Positions 52,803-61,615 are shown, counted from the stretch's first letter. The stretch is DNA of 64,000 nt from UBA2030 sp049969475 (GCA_049969475.1 JBMFOU010000012.1:16652-80651); one strand, 5' to 3'. Notes: a model not told the origin generated them from the letters alone. Translations and numbers: made by a program.

Positions 52803-54767
52803 ATGAAACTTTCGGTTATCATTGTCAATTACAACGTCGAACATTTTTTAGAGCAATGCCTGCATTCGGTACGCAAGGCATGTGAAGGAATTGAATCAGA
52901 AATATGGGTGGTTGACAATGCCAGTGCCGATGGCTCACTGCGCATGTTAAGAGAAAAATTTCCTGAGGTAAAAGTCATTGCCAACAAAGAAAATGTAGGA
53001 TTTGCCCGGGCCAATAATCAGGCGATACGAGCAGCACGCGGCGAATACATTCTACTGCTAAATCCTGACACTGTGGTGGAAGAAGATACTTTTATGCTCA
53101 CCTTAACCTTTATGGATGAGCATCCAGAGGCCGGAGGATTGGGAGTAAAAATGGTGGACGGAAAGGGCCGTTTTCTGCGTGAATCTAAAAGAGGTCTTCC
53201 TACCCCAGGCACCGCCTTGTACAAAATTATTGGACTTGCCTCGCTTTTCCCGCGCAGTCCGGTGTTCGCCCGGTATTATATGGGTCATTTATCCGACGAT
53301 GATGTTCACGAGGTGGAAATTTTGGCTGGGGCATTTATGCTGCTGCGAAAAAGCGTGCTCGACGAAATAGGTCTGCTCGACGAAGATTATTTCATGTACG
53401 GCGAAGATGTGGACCTTTCGTATCGAATTCTAATGGCAGGTTATAAAAACTACTATTACCCCCATACCCGCATAATCCATTACAAAGGTGAAAGCACCCG
53501 CAAAAGCTCTGTTAATTATGTTTTTACCTTTTATCAGGCTATGGCCATTTTTGCCCGTAAACATTTTTCGGCAGGCCTGGCCAGCCGATTTATCATACTA
53601 ATCAACCTGGCCATCTTTGCACGGGCTAGCCTTTCAGTGATGCGCCGAATCTTTCAGGGTATATTTCTGCCCCTGCTCGATGCTACCCTTCTCTACGGCG
53701 GAATTTTCATCATGAAAGGTTATTGGGAAGCCTTTATATTTCAAGGAAGTGGACACTATCCGGCGGTTTTCGTTTACCTGATGCTTCCCGTTTACATTTT
53801 TATCTGGTTGTTTAGTGTTTATCTAAGTGGCGGCTACGACCGGCCTTTCCGATTGACCCGCGTTCTCCAGGGTATGTTGTTGGGAACTGTTTTTATACTC
53901 ACTGGATATGCTTTGCTTAACGAAGAATTGCGTTTTTCACGGGCCCTTATTCTTTTCGGCGCTTTGTGGGGTATCCTAAGCCTTACGCTTACCCGGCTTA
54001 TTTTGCATTATACGGGATGGAAAGACTGGCAGTTGTGGATGGGAGAAAACAAAAGGGTAGTCATTGTGGGCAATGAAGCCGAATGTAATCGAGTGGCCGA
54101 TATTCTCAGAAGTGGTTTACATCGTCCGGCGTTCATCGGATTTGTGGCCATCGACTCCGAAAATGAGAATCGCAACGGTTTTATAGGAAATGCGACCCGC
54201 CTCGATGAGATAACCCGTATTTATAGCATTAATGAAGTAGTATTTTGTGCGGCCGACCTGAGCGCCCAGAGTATCATCGATCATATGATGCATCTGCAGG
54301 GCCGTAACCTTGAGTTTAAAACAGCTCCACCCGAGAGTTTTTCAGTCATCGGTAGTAATTCCATCAACCTTTCTGCCGATCCCTTTATTATCGATCTCAA
54401 TTCTCTGACTTTGCCCCGAAATCGTAGAAACAAACGCCTGGCCGACATAGGTATATCTTTGGCACTTTTGATTGTTCTTCCCTACATCATTTGGAAAGTT
54501 GATAGAAAAGCAGGTTTGTTGTGCAATATAATTCGGGTCATGCTGGGGCGTTGTTCGTGGGTTGGAATCAGTCAGCCACAGGCTCAGCCGGGCCGGCTTA
54601 TTCTGCGCAGGGGTGTGCTACATCCAACCGATGCCTGGTCGGGTACGCGCCTTCAGGAACAAACAGCCCGTAACCTCGAGATGTTGTATGTAAGAAATTA
54701 TCGCATGCACGACGACTTAACTATAGTCATCCGTTCGCTGCGTTATTTAGGCCGTAAATGCCAGTAA
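52803..54767 (+). CDS. Glycosyltransferase family 2 fused to a degenerate sugar-transferase-like region
   Basis: A 654-residue protein from ATG 52803; the longer frame overlaps the DUF5063 gene. Residues 1-290 are a GT2 domain: KLSVIIVNYNVEHFLEQCL, VVDNASADGS, LLLNPDTVVEEDT (the DxD-like site) and EDVDLSYRI. Then three to four helices (FIMKGYWEAFIF..., FVYLMLPVYIFIWLFSVYL, MLLGTVFILTGYALL) and a Rossmann-like segment (KRVVIVGNEAECNRVADILRSG) as in WbaP/WcaJ proteins. The end (NKRLADIGISLALLIVLPY ... LEMLYVRNYRMHDDLTIVIRSLRYLG) keeps both ends of the bacterial sugar-transferase domain, but its catalytic core is missing. It is probably an exopolysaccharide or lipopolysaccharide enzyme. Confidence 0.85.
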   Translation: MKLSVIIVNYNVEHFLEQCLHSVRKACEGIESEIWVVDNASADGSLRMLREKFPEVKVIANKENVGFARANNQAIRAARGEYILLLNPDTVVEEDTFMLTLTFMDEHPEAGGLGVKMVDGKGRFLRESKRGLPTPGTALYKIIGLASLFPRSPVFARYYMGHLSDDDVHEVEILAGAFMLLRKSVLDEIGLLDEDYFMYGEDVDLSYRILMAGYKNYYYPHTRIIHYKGESTRKSSVNYVFTFYQAMAIFARKHFSAGLASRFIILINLAIFARASLSVMRRIFQGIFLPLLDATLLYGGIFIMKGYWEAFIFQGSGHYPAVFVYLMLPVYIFIWLFSVYLSGGYDRPFRLTRVLQGMLLGTVFILTGYALLNEELRFSRALILFGALWGILSLTLTRLILHYTGWKDWQLWMGENKRVVIVGNEAECNRVADILRSGLHRPAFIGFVAIDSENENRNGFIGNATRLDEITRIYSINEVVFCAADLSAQSIIDHMMHLQGRNLEFKTAPPESFSVIGSNSINLSADPFIIDLNSLTLPRNRRNKRLADIGISLALLIVLPYIIWKVDRKAGLLCNIIRVMLGRCSWVGISQPQAQPGRLILRRGVLHPTDAWSGTRLQEQTARNLEMLYVRNYRMHDDLTIVIRSLRYLGRKCQ

Positions 54768-54803
54768 TTAAATCTAATTTTAATCTTTTATAAAACTTTC
54801 TTT

Positions 54804-55652
54804 ATGTCTTTACGTCTTACCCGCCCGCTCGCTGTTATCGACCTGGAGACCACTGGAGTCAATGTGGGGCACGACCGTATCGTGGAAATCAGCATTGTGA
54901 AGGTTTTTCCCGATGGCAGCCGTGAAACCTTTACCCAGCGCATCAATCCGGAGATGCCTATACCTGCTTTTTCCACGGCCATACATGGTATTACTAATGA
55001 GGATGTGAAGGATGCCCCCACTTTTGCCCAGGTAGGGCATAAAATTGCCCAAATCTTGCGCGATTGCGACCTGGCCGGATTCAATAGCAATAAATTTGAT
55101 TTCCCCTTACTGGTAGAAGAATTTCTCAGAGCCGGTATTGACTTCGAAATAAAAGGACGCAGGCTTATCGACGTGCAGAACATTTTTCATAAAATGGAGC
55201 CCCGCACCCTGAAAGCTGCCTATAAGTTTTATTGCGGCACAGAACTCGAAAATGCCCACAGCGCCGAAGCCGATGCCCTGGCTACTTACGAGGTTCTTCT
55301 GGCTCAGGTGGAGCGTTACCAGGGTTTAGAGGTGGAAGATCGGGAAAACCGGACCCGCATCATTTTCGAAAATACCCCCGCCAGCCTTCATCAGGTTTCG
55401 TTTTTCCATAGAAATGTCGACCTGGTAGGGCATATCGTTTACGACGACCAGGGACGAGAAGTATTTAATTTTGGAAAATATAAAGGTCAGTTGGTGGAAG
55501 AAATTTTTGCCAAAGAACCCGCATACTACGACTGGATGATGAAAGCTGAATTTCCGCTATACACCAAAAAAATAATTACCGCCATCAAACTCAGGGGATT
55601 CAATAAAGGATTGAACAAATTGAAGGAACCCGTCAAAAAAAACGGTGCATGA
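54804..55652 (+). CDS. DnaQ-family 3'-5' exonuclease
   Basis: A 282-residue DEDDh exonuclease. Exo I is VIDLETTGVNVGHDRI (D and E). Exo II is LAGFNSNKFDFPLL, and Exo III is HSAEADALATYEVL with the catalytic His and Asp. After residue 200 comes a C-terminal extension (VFNFGKYKGQLVEEIFAKEPAYYDWM) like that of exodeoxyribonuclease X / DUF3820 proteins. It could act as a proofreading or repair exonuclease. It sits 37 bp after the glycosyltransferase gene. Confidence 0.92.
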   Translation: MSLRLTRPLAVIDLETTGVNVGHDRIVEISIVKVFPDGSRETFTQRINPEMPIPAFSTAIHGITNEDVKDAPTFAQVGHKIAQILRDCDLAGFNSNKFDFPLLVEEFLRAGIDFEIKGRRLIDVQNIFHKMEPRTLKAAYKFYCGTELENAHSAEADALATYEVLLAQVERYQGLEVEDRENRTRIIFENTPASLHQVSFFHRNVDLVGHIVYDDQGREVFNFGKYKGQLVEEIFAKEPAYYDWMMKAEFPLYTKKIITAIKLRGFNKGLNKLKEPVKKNGA

Positions 55653-55654
55653 TT

Positions 55655-55686
55655 TTGCGTTTTTCCGAAAAAAAGCCGTAATTTTG
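55655..55686 (+). promoter_or_regulatory. Promoter of rpmG
   Basis: TTG at 55655-55657, a 21-nt spacer and TAATTTTG at 55679-55686 fit the Bacteroidetes consensus. The start would be near 55693, 22 nt before the rpmG ATG. Confidence 0.75.
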
Positions 55687-55714
55687 CAGCCTTAAAAATA
55701 AATAGTGCATACCC

Positions 55715-55903
55715 ATGGCAAAGAAAAGTAAAGAAGCACGCGTACAGGTGATTCTGGAGTGCACCGAACAGAAGGCCACCGGTGTCCCCGGTATGTCGAG
55801 GTATATTACCACTAAAAACAAGAAGAATACTCCGGGCCGCCTCGAACTTAGGAAATACAATCCTTACCTGAAAAAAGTTACCCTTCACAAAGAAATTAAA
55901 TAA
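55715..55903 (+). CDS. rpmG: Ribosomal protein L33
   Basis: A 62-residue basic protein of the 50S subunit. AKKSKEARVQVILECTEQKA and GVPGMSRYITTKNKKNTPGRL, then ELRKYNPYLKKVTLHKEIK, are the L33 pattern. The zinc Cys pairs are absent, so this is the C-minus form. It is followed 10 bp on by the DUF4295 gene and has its own promoter. rpmB (L28), usual upstream in this phylum, is not present. Confidence 0.95.
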   Translation: MAKKSKEARVQVILECTEQKATGVPGMSRYITTKNKKNTPGRLELRKYNPYLKKVTLHKEIK

Positions 55904-55913
55904 TTACTGAGAT

Positions 55914-56069
55914 ATGGCAAAGAAAGTAGTTGCTACCCTGCAGACAGGGGGAAAAGACTGGGCCAAAGTTATCCGCATGGTCCGCTCGCCCAAAACTGGT
56001 GCCTATGTTTTCACCGAAGACATGGTTCCCAATGATAAGGTGAAGGAATTTCTCGCCCAGAACAAGTAA
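55914..56069 (+). CDS. DUF4295 small protein
   Basis: A 51-residue protein. It starts MAKKVVATLQTGGKDWAKVI and ends FTEDMVPNDKVKEFLAQNK. This is the DUF4295 family found between rpmG and ftsY in Bacteroidetes; it is probably a ribosome-associated protein, by location only. It starts 10 bp after rpmG and is followed by a strong terminator. Confidence 0.92.
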   Translation: MAKKVVATLQTGGKDWAKVIRMVRSPKTGAYVFTEDMVPNDKVKEFLAQNK

Positions 56070-56093
56070 AGAAATTTTGTTTTCATGGCTGTC

Positions 56094-56140
56094 CCGGGGG
56101 GCCTTGCCTAACTTATGGCAATGGCTCCTCCGGTTTTTTT
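56094..56140 (+). terminator. Terminator after rpmG-DUF4295
   Basis: A two-part stem: CCGGGGGGCC with GGCTCCTCCGG outside, and TTGCC with GGCAA inside around an 8-nt loop, followed by seven T. It separates ftsY from the ribosomal genes. Confidence 0.85.
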
Positions 56141-56172
56141 ATTAGTTCGTATTTTCGCTAAAAATTAGCTCT

Positions 56173-57123
56173 ATGGGTTTGTTCTCATTTTTTGGTAAAA
56201 AAGAAAAAGAAGACCTCGACAAGGGGCTTGAAAAAACGAGAGAGTCGGTGTTCTCGAGGATAGCACGGGCTGTGGCAGGCAAATCGCAGATTGACGACGA
56301 GATTCTCGACAACCTGGAAGAAATCCTCATTAATGCCGATGTAGGTGTGGAGACTACCCTTCGCATCATCGAACGTATACAGAAACGAGTGGCTCGTGAC
56401 AAATACATCAACACCTCAGAGCTCAATAAGATTTTAAGGGAAGAAATAGTAAACCTGCTGGAAGAAAACCGGCCAGGCGTAATTCAGGGATTCGATTTCG
56501 AAAAACGGGATAATCCTTACGTGATCATGGTGGTAGGGGTGAATGGGGTAGGCAAAACTACCACTATCGGAAAACTGGCCTACCGTTTCCGACAGGCCGG
56601 TAAAATGGTTTTGTTGGGTGCAGCCGATACCTTTAGGGCAGCGGCTATCGATCAGTTAAAAATTTGGGGTGAGAGAGCCGGTGTACCTGTCATTGCCCAA
56701 ACTATGGGTGCCGACCCGGCGGCTGTGGCTTTTGATACTTGTAAGTCGGCCGTAGCCAATGGATACGATGTTGTAATCATCGATACGGCCGGTCGGCTGC
56801 ATAATAAGGTGAACCTGATGAACGAGTTATCGAAGGTACGCAAGGTAATGCAAAAGGTGATTCCCGATGCCCCCCATGAGGTGTTGTTAGTGCTCGATGC
56901 CTCTACAGGCCAAAATGCTTTTGAGCAGGCTCGTCAGTTTACGGCTGCCACTGAGGTCAATGCCCTGGCCCTTACTAAGCTGGATGGAACGGCCAAAGGG
57001 GGTGTGGTAATCGGAATCTCAGATCAATTCAAAGTGCCGGTCAAATACATCGGGGTAGGCGAAAAAATAGACCAGCTCCAACTTTTCGACCGCAAGGCAT
57101 TTGTTGATAGCCTCTTTGGATGA
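56173..57123 (+). CDS. ftsY: FtsY, signal recognition particle receptor
   Basis: A 316-residue SRP-receptor GTPase. A short N-terminal region (GLFSFFGKKEKEDLDKGLEKT) is followed by the four-helix N domain (to about 100) and the NG GTPase domain: G1 GVNGVGKT (residues 122-129), DTFRAAAIDQLK, G3 IDTAGRLH, G4 LTKLDGTAKGG, and GVGEKIDQLQLFDRKAFV near the end. It docks ribosome-nascent chains at the membrane. It starts 33 bp after the terminator; TATTTTCG near 56150 is a one-mismatch -7 candidate. Confidence 0.96.
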   Translation: MGLFSFFGKKEKEDLDKGLEKTRESVFSRIARAVAGKSQIDDEILDNLEEILINADVGVETTLRIIERIQKRVARDKYINTSELNKILREEIVNLLEENRPGVIQGFDFEKRDNPYVIMVVGVNGVGKTTTIGKLAYRFRQAGKMVLLGAADTFRAAAIDQLKIWGERAGVPVIAQTMGADPAAVAFDTCKSAVANGYDVVIIDTAGRLHNKVNLMNELSKVRKVMQKVIPDAPHEVLLVLDASTGQNAFEQARQFTAATEVNALALTKLDGTAKGGVVIGISDQFKVPVKYIGVGEKIDQLQLFDRKAFVDSLFG

Positions 57124-57162
57124 TCCTATAGAGATAATTTATTGAATTTGCGATTAAAAAAT

Positions 57163-57195
57163 AAAGCCTCTGGTTCGTCGGCCAGAGGCTTTTTA
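57163..57195. terminator. Bidirectional terminator of ftsY / LamG gene
   Basis: AAAGCCTCTGG and CCAGAGGCTTT form a perfect 11-bp stem with an 8-nt loop. T-rich on both strands, it serves ftsY on the plus strand and the convergent LamG gene on the minus strand. Confidence 0.88.
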
Positions 57196-57215
57196 GTTAA
57201 GGGGCTTAATGCCGG

Positions 57216-60200
57216 CTACATTTTAATAACCTTTATCCGACTCATTAAACCTGCATGGCTTACCTCGAGCATATAAGCTCCCCGCTTGAGCCAGCCAAGA
57301 TTTAATGTTATTTCAGGAGTTTGATTAATGATTTCACGGTAAACTTCCCGTCCGGCCAGGTCAAACAATCGCACCAGCATTTCTCCAGTAAGTTCAGGTA
57401 CCAGCTTGATTTTTAACTGGTTGGTAAATGGATTAGGTGAGACGTTGCTCACAAGGGAGTTTTGTTCAATTCTGCCTTCACAGCTTACCATCAGGTAAAT
57501 ACTGTCTATGGCGAAACAATTCATAGTATCAATACCTATCACATAATACCATCCGGCATCTTCAGGTGTCACTTCAGCAAAAGTGATATTACTTCCATAT
57601 GCCACAAATCCTCCTGGGCCAGACCATACGAATTCATCGGCACCGCTGGCACTGATATAGGCCATGGCACCCGCGCATACAGGTGCATTGGTAGTTAGAG
57701 TTAGGGCAGGAGTTTCTTTTTGATAAATTTCGCTGAAAATTATGCTATCGCATCCCCATTGACTTTGTAGAGTGTCGATGTAAAGTCCTGGTTCTGAGAT
57801 GTATTTCCCTGAAGGTAGCATATAAACATCTCCGGGGCAAAGACCTTCTTTCACATGAGTAAAAGTAACCGGCAGTATCATGACAAACTGCATGGTGCTG
57901 GCTGAGCAATTGTATTGGTTGGTTACCGTAAGATGGAACCACCCAAAGTAACCCACATTGGCATTTTCGATGATGAGGTCCTGACCGCTCATTGTGTCAC
58001 CCGTAGGGAGTGTCCATAAGTAGTAAGTGCCACCTTCGCCGTGCAGATGGAGGGTATGATGTTCACAAAAATCGGTGGATAGATTGTAAATAGCAGGTGT
58101 AGGCTGGGCATGGAAAGTGACCTGAGAGACAATCACCGAGTCGCAACCCTGGTATGAAACCAGTGTGTCGTAGTAAGTTCCTGAGGTATAAACTGTGGTT
58201 CCTCCGGGTAATGTATAACCCTGCCCCTGACACAGGTCGATTTCCTGATAGGTGGGTTGGATTTTGATAACCTCAACAACTACAGAGGCCGAGCTCATGC
58301 AACCCCACGGATCTGTAGCTGCCACCTGATAAATACCAGCATGGGAGAGCTGAACGTTGGGAATAGAGAATTGGGCCTGAGTACTAATAAAACCATTAGG
58401 TCCCAACCATAAAAAGCTACACTGAGGTGCTGATGCCCCTACAGTGAGTGTTTCTCCCGCGCAAATCGGAGAGTTGCTGTAGGTGGTAATTTCTGGCAAG
58501 GGTCTTACCGTGAGATTTACCGTAATAATACTGTCGCATCCATTATGGGCGGGGATAGTATCGATGTAGGTACCTGTTTGACTAACTACCATGCCTCCGG
58601 GCAAAGTGTAAGTCTGCCCATGACAGATATAGGGATTGATTGTATTGTAGGAAGATGGGAAAACGTTTACAAAAGTAGAGGCTTGGGCTGAGCAGCCGTT
58701 AGTGTCTGTAACATTTACAGAGTACCAACCGGCATTATTGGTAGATACAGGGGAAATGACGGGGTTTTGAAGGTTGCTTGTGAATCCGTTAGGGCCTGTC
58801 CAGCTATAGGCTACACCTCCCATGGAATAAAGGTTCAGATCATGATTTTCGCAAACCGGGCTATTGGTCCATGCGGCTGGGGTGGGCAAGGGATTGACCA
58901 CTACCTGTGCGGTTGCGGTTCCTGTGCAGCCTTCCTGGGTTGTTACAATCACACTATAGGTGGTATTCACTGTGGGTGCAACCGATATGGATGCTGTGGT
59001 TTGTCCGGTATTCCAGAGATACGAAACGCCACCTGAGGCGGTTAGGGTTGTGCTGCTTCCATAGCAAATTTCAGTGTAATTGGGCGTTATCTGAGGCTGG
59101 GGTGTTACAACCGTTACATTCCAGGTGTTACTTAATATTATAGAGCAACCTGTGGTCTCGTTCAGTGCTTCAATGGTGAAAGATGTGGATTCTGAAAGGG
59201 CTGCAGAAGCCAGGGTAAGCGTCTGACCATTTCCATAGACCATCTGGTTTGTGGCATTTCCATTCGCAAAAAGCCGGTAGCGAATTCCTGGTTGCGAATT
59301 AATGATTTGGAAATTGGCATTGTTTCCATTACATACAGTTGATGATGCTAAACTAACATCAAGGATTTTGTATTGTCCTGAAAGATTTAATATTTCATCT
59401 TCGTTTAAAGCGCGATTGTAAATTCTGATTTCATCGAGCCAACCCTTGAGCCATTTAAGTGTGTTGTATCCATCTCGACCTATTTCAAGACGCTGAGAGT
59501 TAGGAATGATGGTGCCCGTTTGATTGACGCTGCTGCTCAATTGTCCATTTATATAAAACTTGATTTGATTACCATTAAAAGTTGCTGCATAATGAAACCA
59601 CTCATTATCAGGGATAGGAATAGCACTGCCGGAATTATACGTTTGTCCATTAAAACCTAAACCATATGTTTCATTTCCTGTATTAATTTCTGTTTTATAT
59701 TGATAGCTATTGATCGATGGTCCATTAATCTTATTTAATACATAGGCATTGTTGTTTTCTGACTTTATCCAACCCGTGATAGTGAGTCCATTGATGGGCG
59801 ACATCAATGAGGGTGAATTGGGTACTTCAATCCAGGCGTTGTTGCCATTGAAATACATCGCTTTGTTGGGCTCGCCTGCAGGATTGGGTCCATTCAAAAG
59901 ATTATAACCTGTTCCGTGGTTTTGGTTAGTGCTTATATCGTTGGTGTTGCCATCCAGGGGATACCAGGCTGTCAGCCCTTCATTCAAACTTTCGGGCAAA
60001 GTCCATGGCTGGCCAATATTGGCAGGAAGTTGCGTTATAATCACAGGTGCTGGTACTCTGTAACTTTCAATCCCATTTTGTTCTATGGTTACATAGTAAG
60101 TATGCGATTGGGTGAGTGCGGGTGTAGTAAAGGAACTTCCAGTAGCAATGGGAGCACAACTCAATTCGTTCTCATACCAATGATACACCTGGCCTGTCAT

Positions 60201-61001
60201 TGCGCCTGAAGCAGTAAGAGTAGCACTTCCCGGACCACATAAATAAGCCGTAGTTACCGTGGGGGGATTGACTCCTGAATATAGTACATGAATCTCTTCT
60301 TCGTTGAGCGGTCGGTTGTAAATTCTTATATCATCAAGTTTACCATTTAGAGGATAAGATAAAACCGCAATGGATCGGCCAAACCACAAATTTTTGTTTT
60401 GGGAGTTGGTGAAATTGTTTACGCCATAATTTCGCTTGATAAGCACCCCGTTGGCATATATACGTGACTCGTATGGATAAAATACAAAGGCGAGGTGTAC
60501 CCATTGGCCTATACTACTACAGGGGACAATTTCTTCTGCCTCAATGGGGTTTCCGGTGCCGTTGGGGCTGGTATGAGCTATAAATTTTCCATCGCTCTGT
60601 CCTGTAACGCTTCCAAAAAAACCTGAGCCATTCTCTTTTGCCCACAGAATATGCGTCCCCAAAGGCACATTAGCACCCGTGTTATCCATCCCGTAATAAC
60701 TATTCATATTTATCCAGAGAGAAATCGAGGCCTGATTGGTAAAATTCAGGCTGTTTGAGGAGGGTACCAAAATAGATTGGGGATTGGCTACACCCGCAAA
60801 ATTGTAGGCGCTATTGGCATTACCGAAACGGTCGGTAGTCAGGGTGGCTCCATTGACTATACCGTTGTTTCCATTACCACTCAGGTCGTTGGCATTGCCA
60901 TCGAGCGGGTACCATGCTACCAAACCATTCATGAGGTTCACCTGGGCTGTAAGCAGATTGACAGCCAGCATCATCACGATAAGCGTAGAGATTTTTCTCA
61001 T
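57216..61001 (-). CDS. Giant LamG/Ig-like T9SS cargo protein
   Basis: A 1261-residue secreted protein from ATG 61001 (a GTG at 61049 was rejected). Signal peptide MRKISTLIVMMLAVNLLTAQ. Two LamG domains, each starting GLVAWYPLDGN or GLTAWYPLDGN, and ending DDIRIYNRPLNEEE or DEIRIYNRALNEDE. Between and after them lie Ig/PKD-like modules with YSWTGPNGFTSNLQNP and CSAQAS patterns. Three copies of a module of about 130 residues follow, each with a YTLPGG or YMLPSG motif, GxYxDT, and GCDSII or GCDSVI. The end is a T9SS C-terminal domain (VSNVSPNPFTNQLKI ... KRGAYMLEVSHAG). Likely a surface adhesin or glycan-binding protein. Its leader contains a perfect inverted repeat. Confidence 0.9.
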   Translation of the reverse strand: MRKISTLIVMMLAVNLLTAQVNLMNGLVAWYPLDGNANDLSGNGNNGIVNGATLTTDRFGNANSAYNFAGVANPQSILVPSSNSLNFTNQASISLWINMNSYYGMDNTGANVPLGTHILWAKENGSGFFGSVTGQSDGKFIAHTSPNGTGNPIEAEEIVPCSSIGQWVHLAFVFYPYESRIYANGVLIKRNYGVNNFTNSQNKNLWFGRSIAVLSYPLNGKLDDIRIYNRPLNEEEIHVLYSGVNPPTVTTAYLCGPGSATLTASGAMTGQVYHWYENELSCAPIATGSSFTTPALTQSHTYYVTIEQNGIESYRVPAPVIITQLPANIGQPWTLPESLNEGLTAWYPLDGNTNDISTNQNHGTGYNLLNGPNPAGEPNKAMYFNGNNAWIEVPNSPSLMSPINGLTITGWIKSENNNAYVLNKINGPSINSYQYKTEINTGNETYGLGFNGQTYNSGSAIPIPDNEWFHYAATFNGNQIKFYINGQLSSSVNQTGTIIPNSQRLEIGRDGYNTLKWLKGWLDEIRIYNRALNEDEILNLSGQYKILDVSLASSTVCNGNNANFQIINSQPGIRYRLFANGNATNQMVYGNGQTLTLASAALSESTSFTIEALNETTGCSIILSNTWNVTVVTPQPQITPNYTEICYGSSTTLTASGGVSYLWNTGQTTASISVAPTVNTTYSVIVTTQEGCTGTATAQVVVNPLPTPAAWTNSPVCENHDLNLYSMGGVAYSWTGPNGFTSNLQNPVISPVSTNNAGWYSVNVTDTNGCSAQASTFVNVFPSSYNTINPYICHGQTYTLPGGMVVSQTGTYIDTIPAHNGCDSIITVNLTVRPLPEITTYSNSPICAGETLTVGASAPQCSFLWLGPNGFISTQAQFSIPNVQLSHAGIYQVAATDPWGCMSSASVVVEVIKIQPTYQEIDLCQGQGYTLPGGTTVYTSGTYYDTLVSYQGCDSVIVSQVTFHAQPTPAIYNLSTDFCEHHTLHLHGEGGTYYLWTLPTGDTMSGQDLIIENANVGYFGWFHLTVTNQYNCSASTMQFVMILPVTFTHVKEGLCPGDVYMLPSGKYISEPGLYIDTLQSQWGCDSIIFSEIYQKETPALTLTTNAPVCAGAMAYISASGADEFVWSGPGGFVAYGSNITFAEVTPEDAGWYYVIGIDTMNCFAIDSIYLMVSCEGRIEQNSLVSNVSPNPFTNQLKIKLVPELTGEMLVRLFDLAGREVYREIINQTPEITLNLGWLKRGAYMLEVSHAGLMSRIKVIKM

Positions 61002-61039
61002 AATGCAGATTTTTTGAATGTAACTTTTTTGAGAATCTG

Positions 61040-61096
61040 ACTTACTCACATCTCCTCATGGCTGTATTCATCGAATAAAAATCTGGGTGAGTAAGT
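61040..61096 (-). other. Perfect 10-bp inverted repeat in the LamG leader
   Basis: ACTTACTCAC (61040-61049) and GTGAGTAAGT (61087-61096) are exact inverse complements separated by 37 nt. The predicted transcription start near 61095 puts the first arm at the very 5' end of the mRNA. Confidence 0.65.
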
Positions 61097-61101
61097 ATAC
61101 T

Positions 61102-61133
61102 CAAAATTAAAACAAATTTCGCCTGAAAACCAA
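61102..61133 (-). promoter_or_regulatory. Promoter of the LamG gene
   Basis: On the minus strand TTG (61133-61131), a 21-nt spacer and TAATTTTG (61109-61102). The leader would be about 94 nt. Confidence 0.65.
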
Positions 61134-61183
61134 ACCAGAGAAAAAAATACCTACTCGTACTTATTATTGATTACCCAATCAAG

Positions 61184-61258
61184 TCGGGGTGAGTGGATTC
61201 GAACCACCGACCCCCTGGTCCCAAACCAGGTGCGCTAACCGGACTGCGCTACACCCCG
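61184..61258 (-). tRNA. tRNA-Pro (anticodon TGG)
   Basis: A complete 75-nt cloverleaf on the minus strand. Acceptor CGGGGTG with CACCCCG, D-stem GCGC/GCGC, anticodon stem CCTGG/CCAGG with loop TTTGGGA, and T-stem GGTGG/CCACT with one T-G pair. The anticodon is TGG. CCA is not encoded. It lies 49 bp after tRNA-Ser and may share its transcript. Confidence 0.95.
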
Positions 61259-61307
61259 TCTTATGATAGCAAAAAGCAGATGAAATTATGAAATGTACAA
61301 TTAGTTG

Positions 61308-61394
61308 CGGTGAGGGGGGGATTCGAACCCCCGGTACGGTATCCCGTACGGCAGTTTAGCAAACTGCTGGTTTAAGCCTCTCACCCACCTCACC
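61308..61394 (-). tRNA. tRNA-Ser (anticodon GCT)
   Basis: An 87-nt class II tRNA on the minus strand. Acceptor GGTGAGG with CCTCACC, anticodon stem GCAGT/ACTGC with loop TTGCTAA (anticodon GCT), and a long variable arm (CGTACGG / CCGTACC), as in serine tRNAs. CCA is not encoded. Confidence 0.95.
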
Positions 61395-61477
61395 GGATAT
61401 TTTGACTTAATTATGAAGTATTTCCTTGCTTCAAAGAACGATGGCCGGCTTTCTGTTCTCATCGGCCTTTTGTTCTG

Positions 61478-61507
61478 CAAAAGTAGGGTATTTTTTCGTT
61501 TTACCAA
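61478..61507 (-). promoter_or_regulatory. Promoter of tRNA-Ser / tRNA-Pro
   Basis: On the minus strand TTG (61507-61505), a 19-nt spacer and TACTTTTG (61485-61478), an ideal consensus. The start would lie near 61471, about 75 nt before tRNA-Ser. Confidence 0.75.
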
Positions 61508-61579
61508 AGATTTGTTGGGGATTAAAAAGGGTTTAACTATAAATTAATTTGAATTTCAATTTTATGCCTGATTAAATTG

Positions 61580-61587
61580 TAATTTTG
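61580..61587 (+). promoter_or_regulatory. -7 promoter element of the metallophosphoesterase gene
   Basis: TAATTTTG, 28 bp before the TTG at 61616. It argues for that start or a nearby one. Confidence 0.6.
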
Positions 61588-61615
61588 CAGCTCGTTTCTT
61601 TTTTGGCTGTTTATT

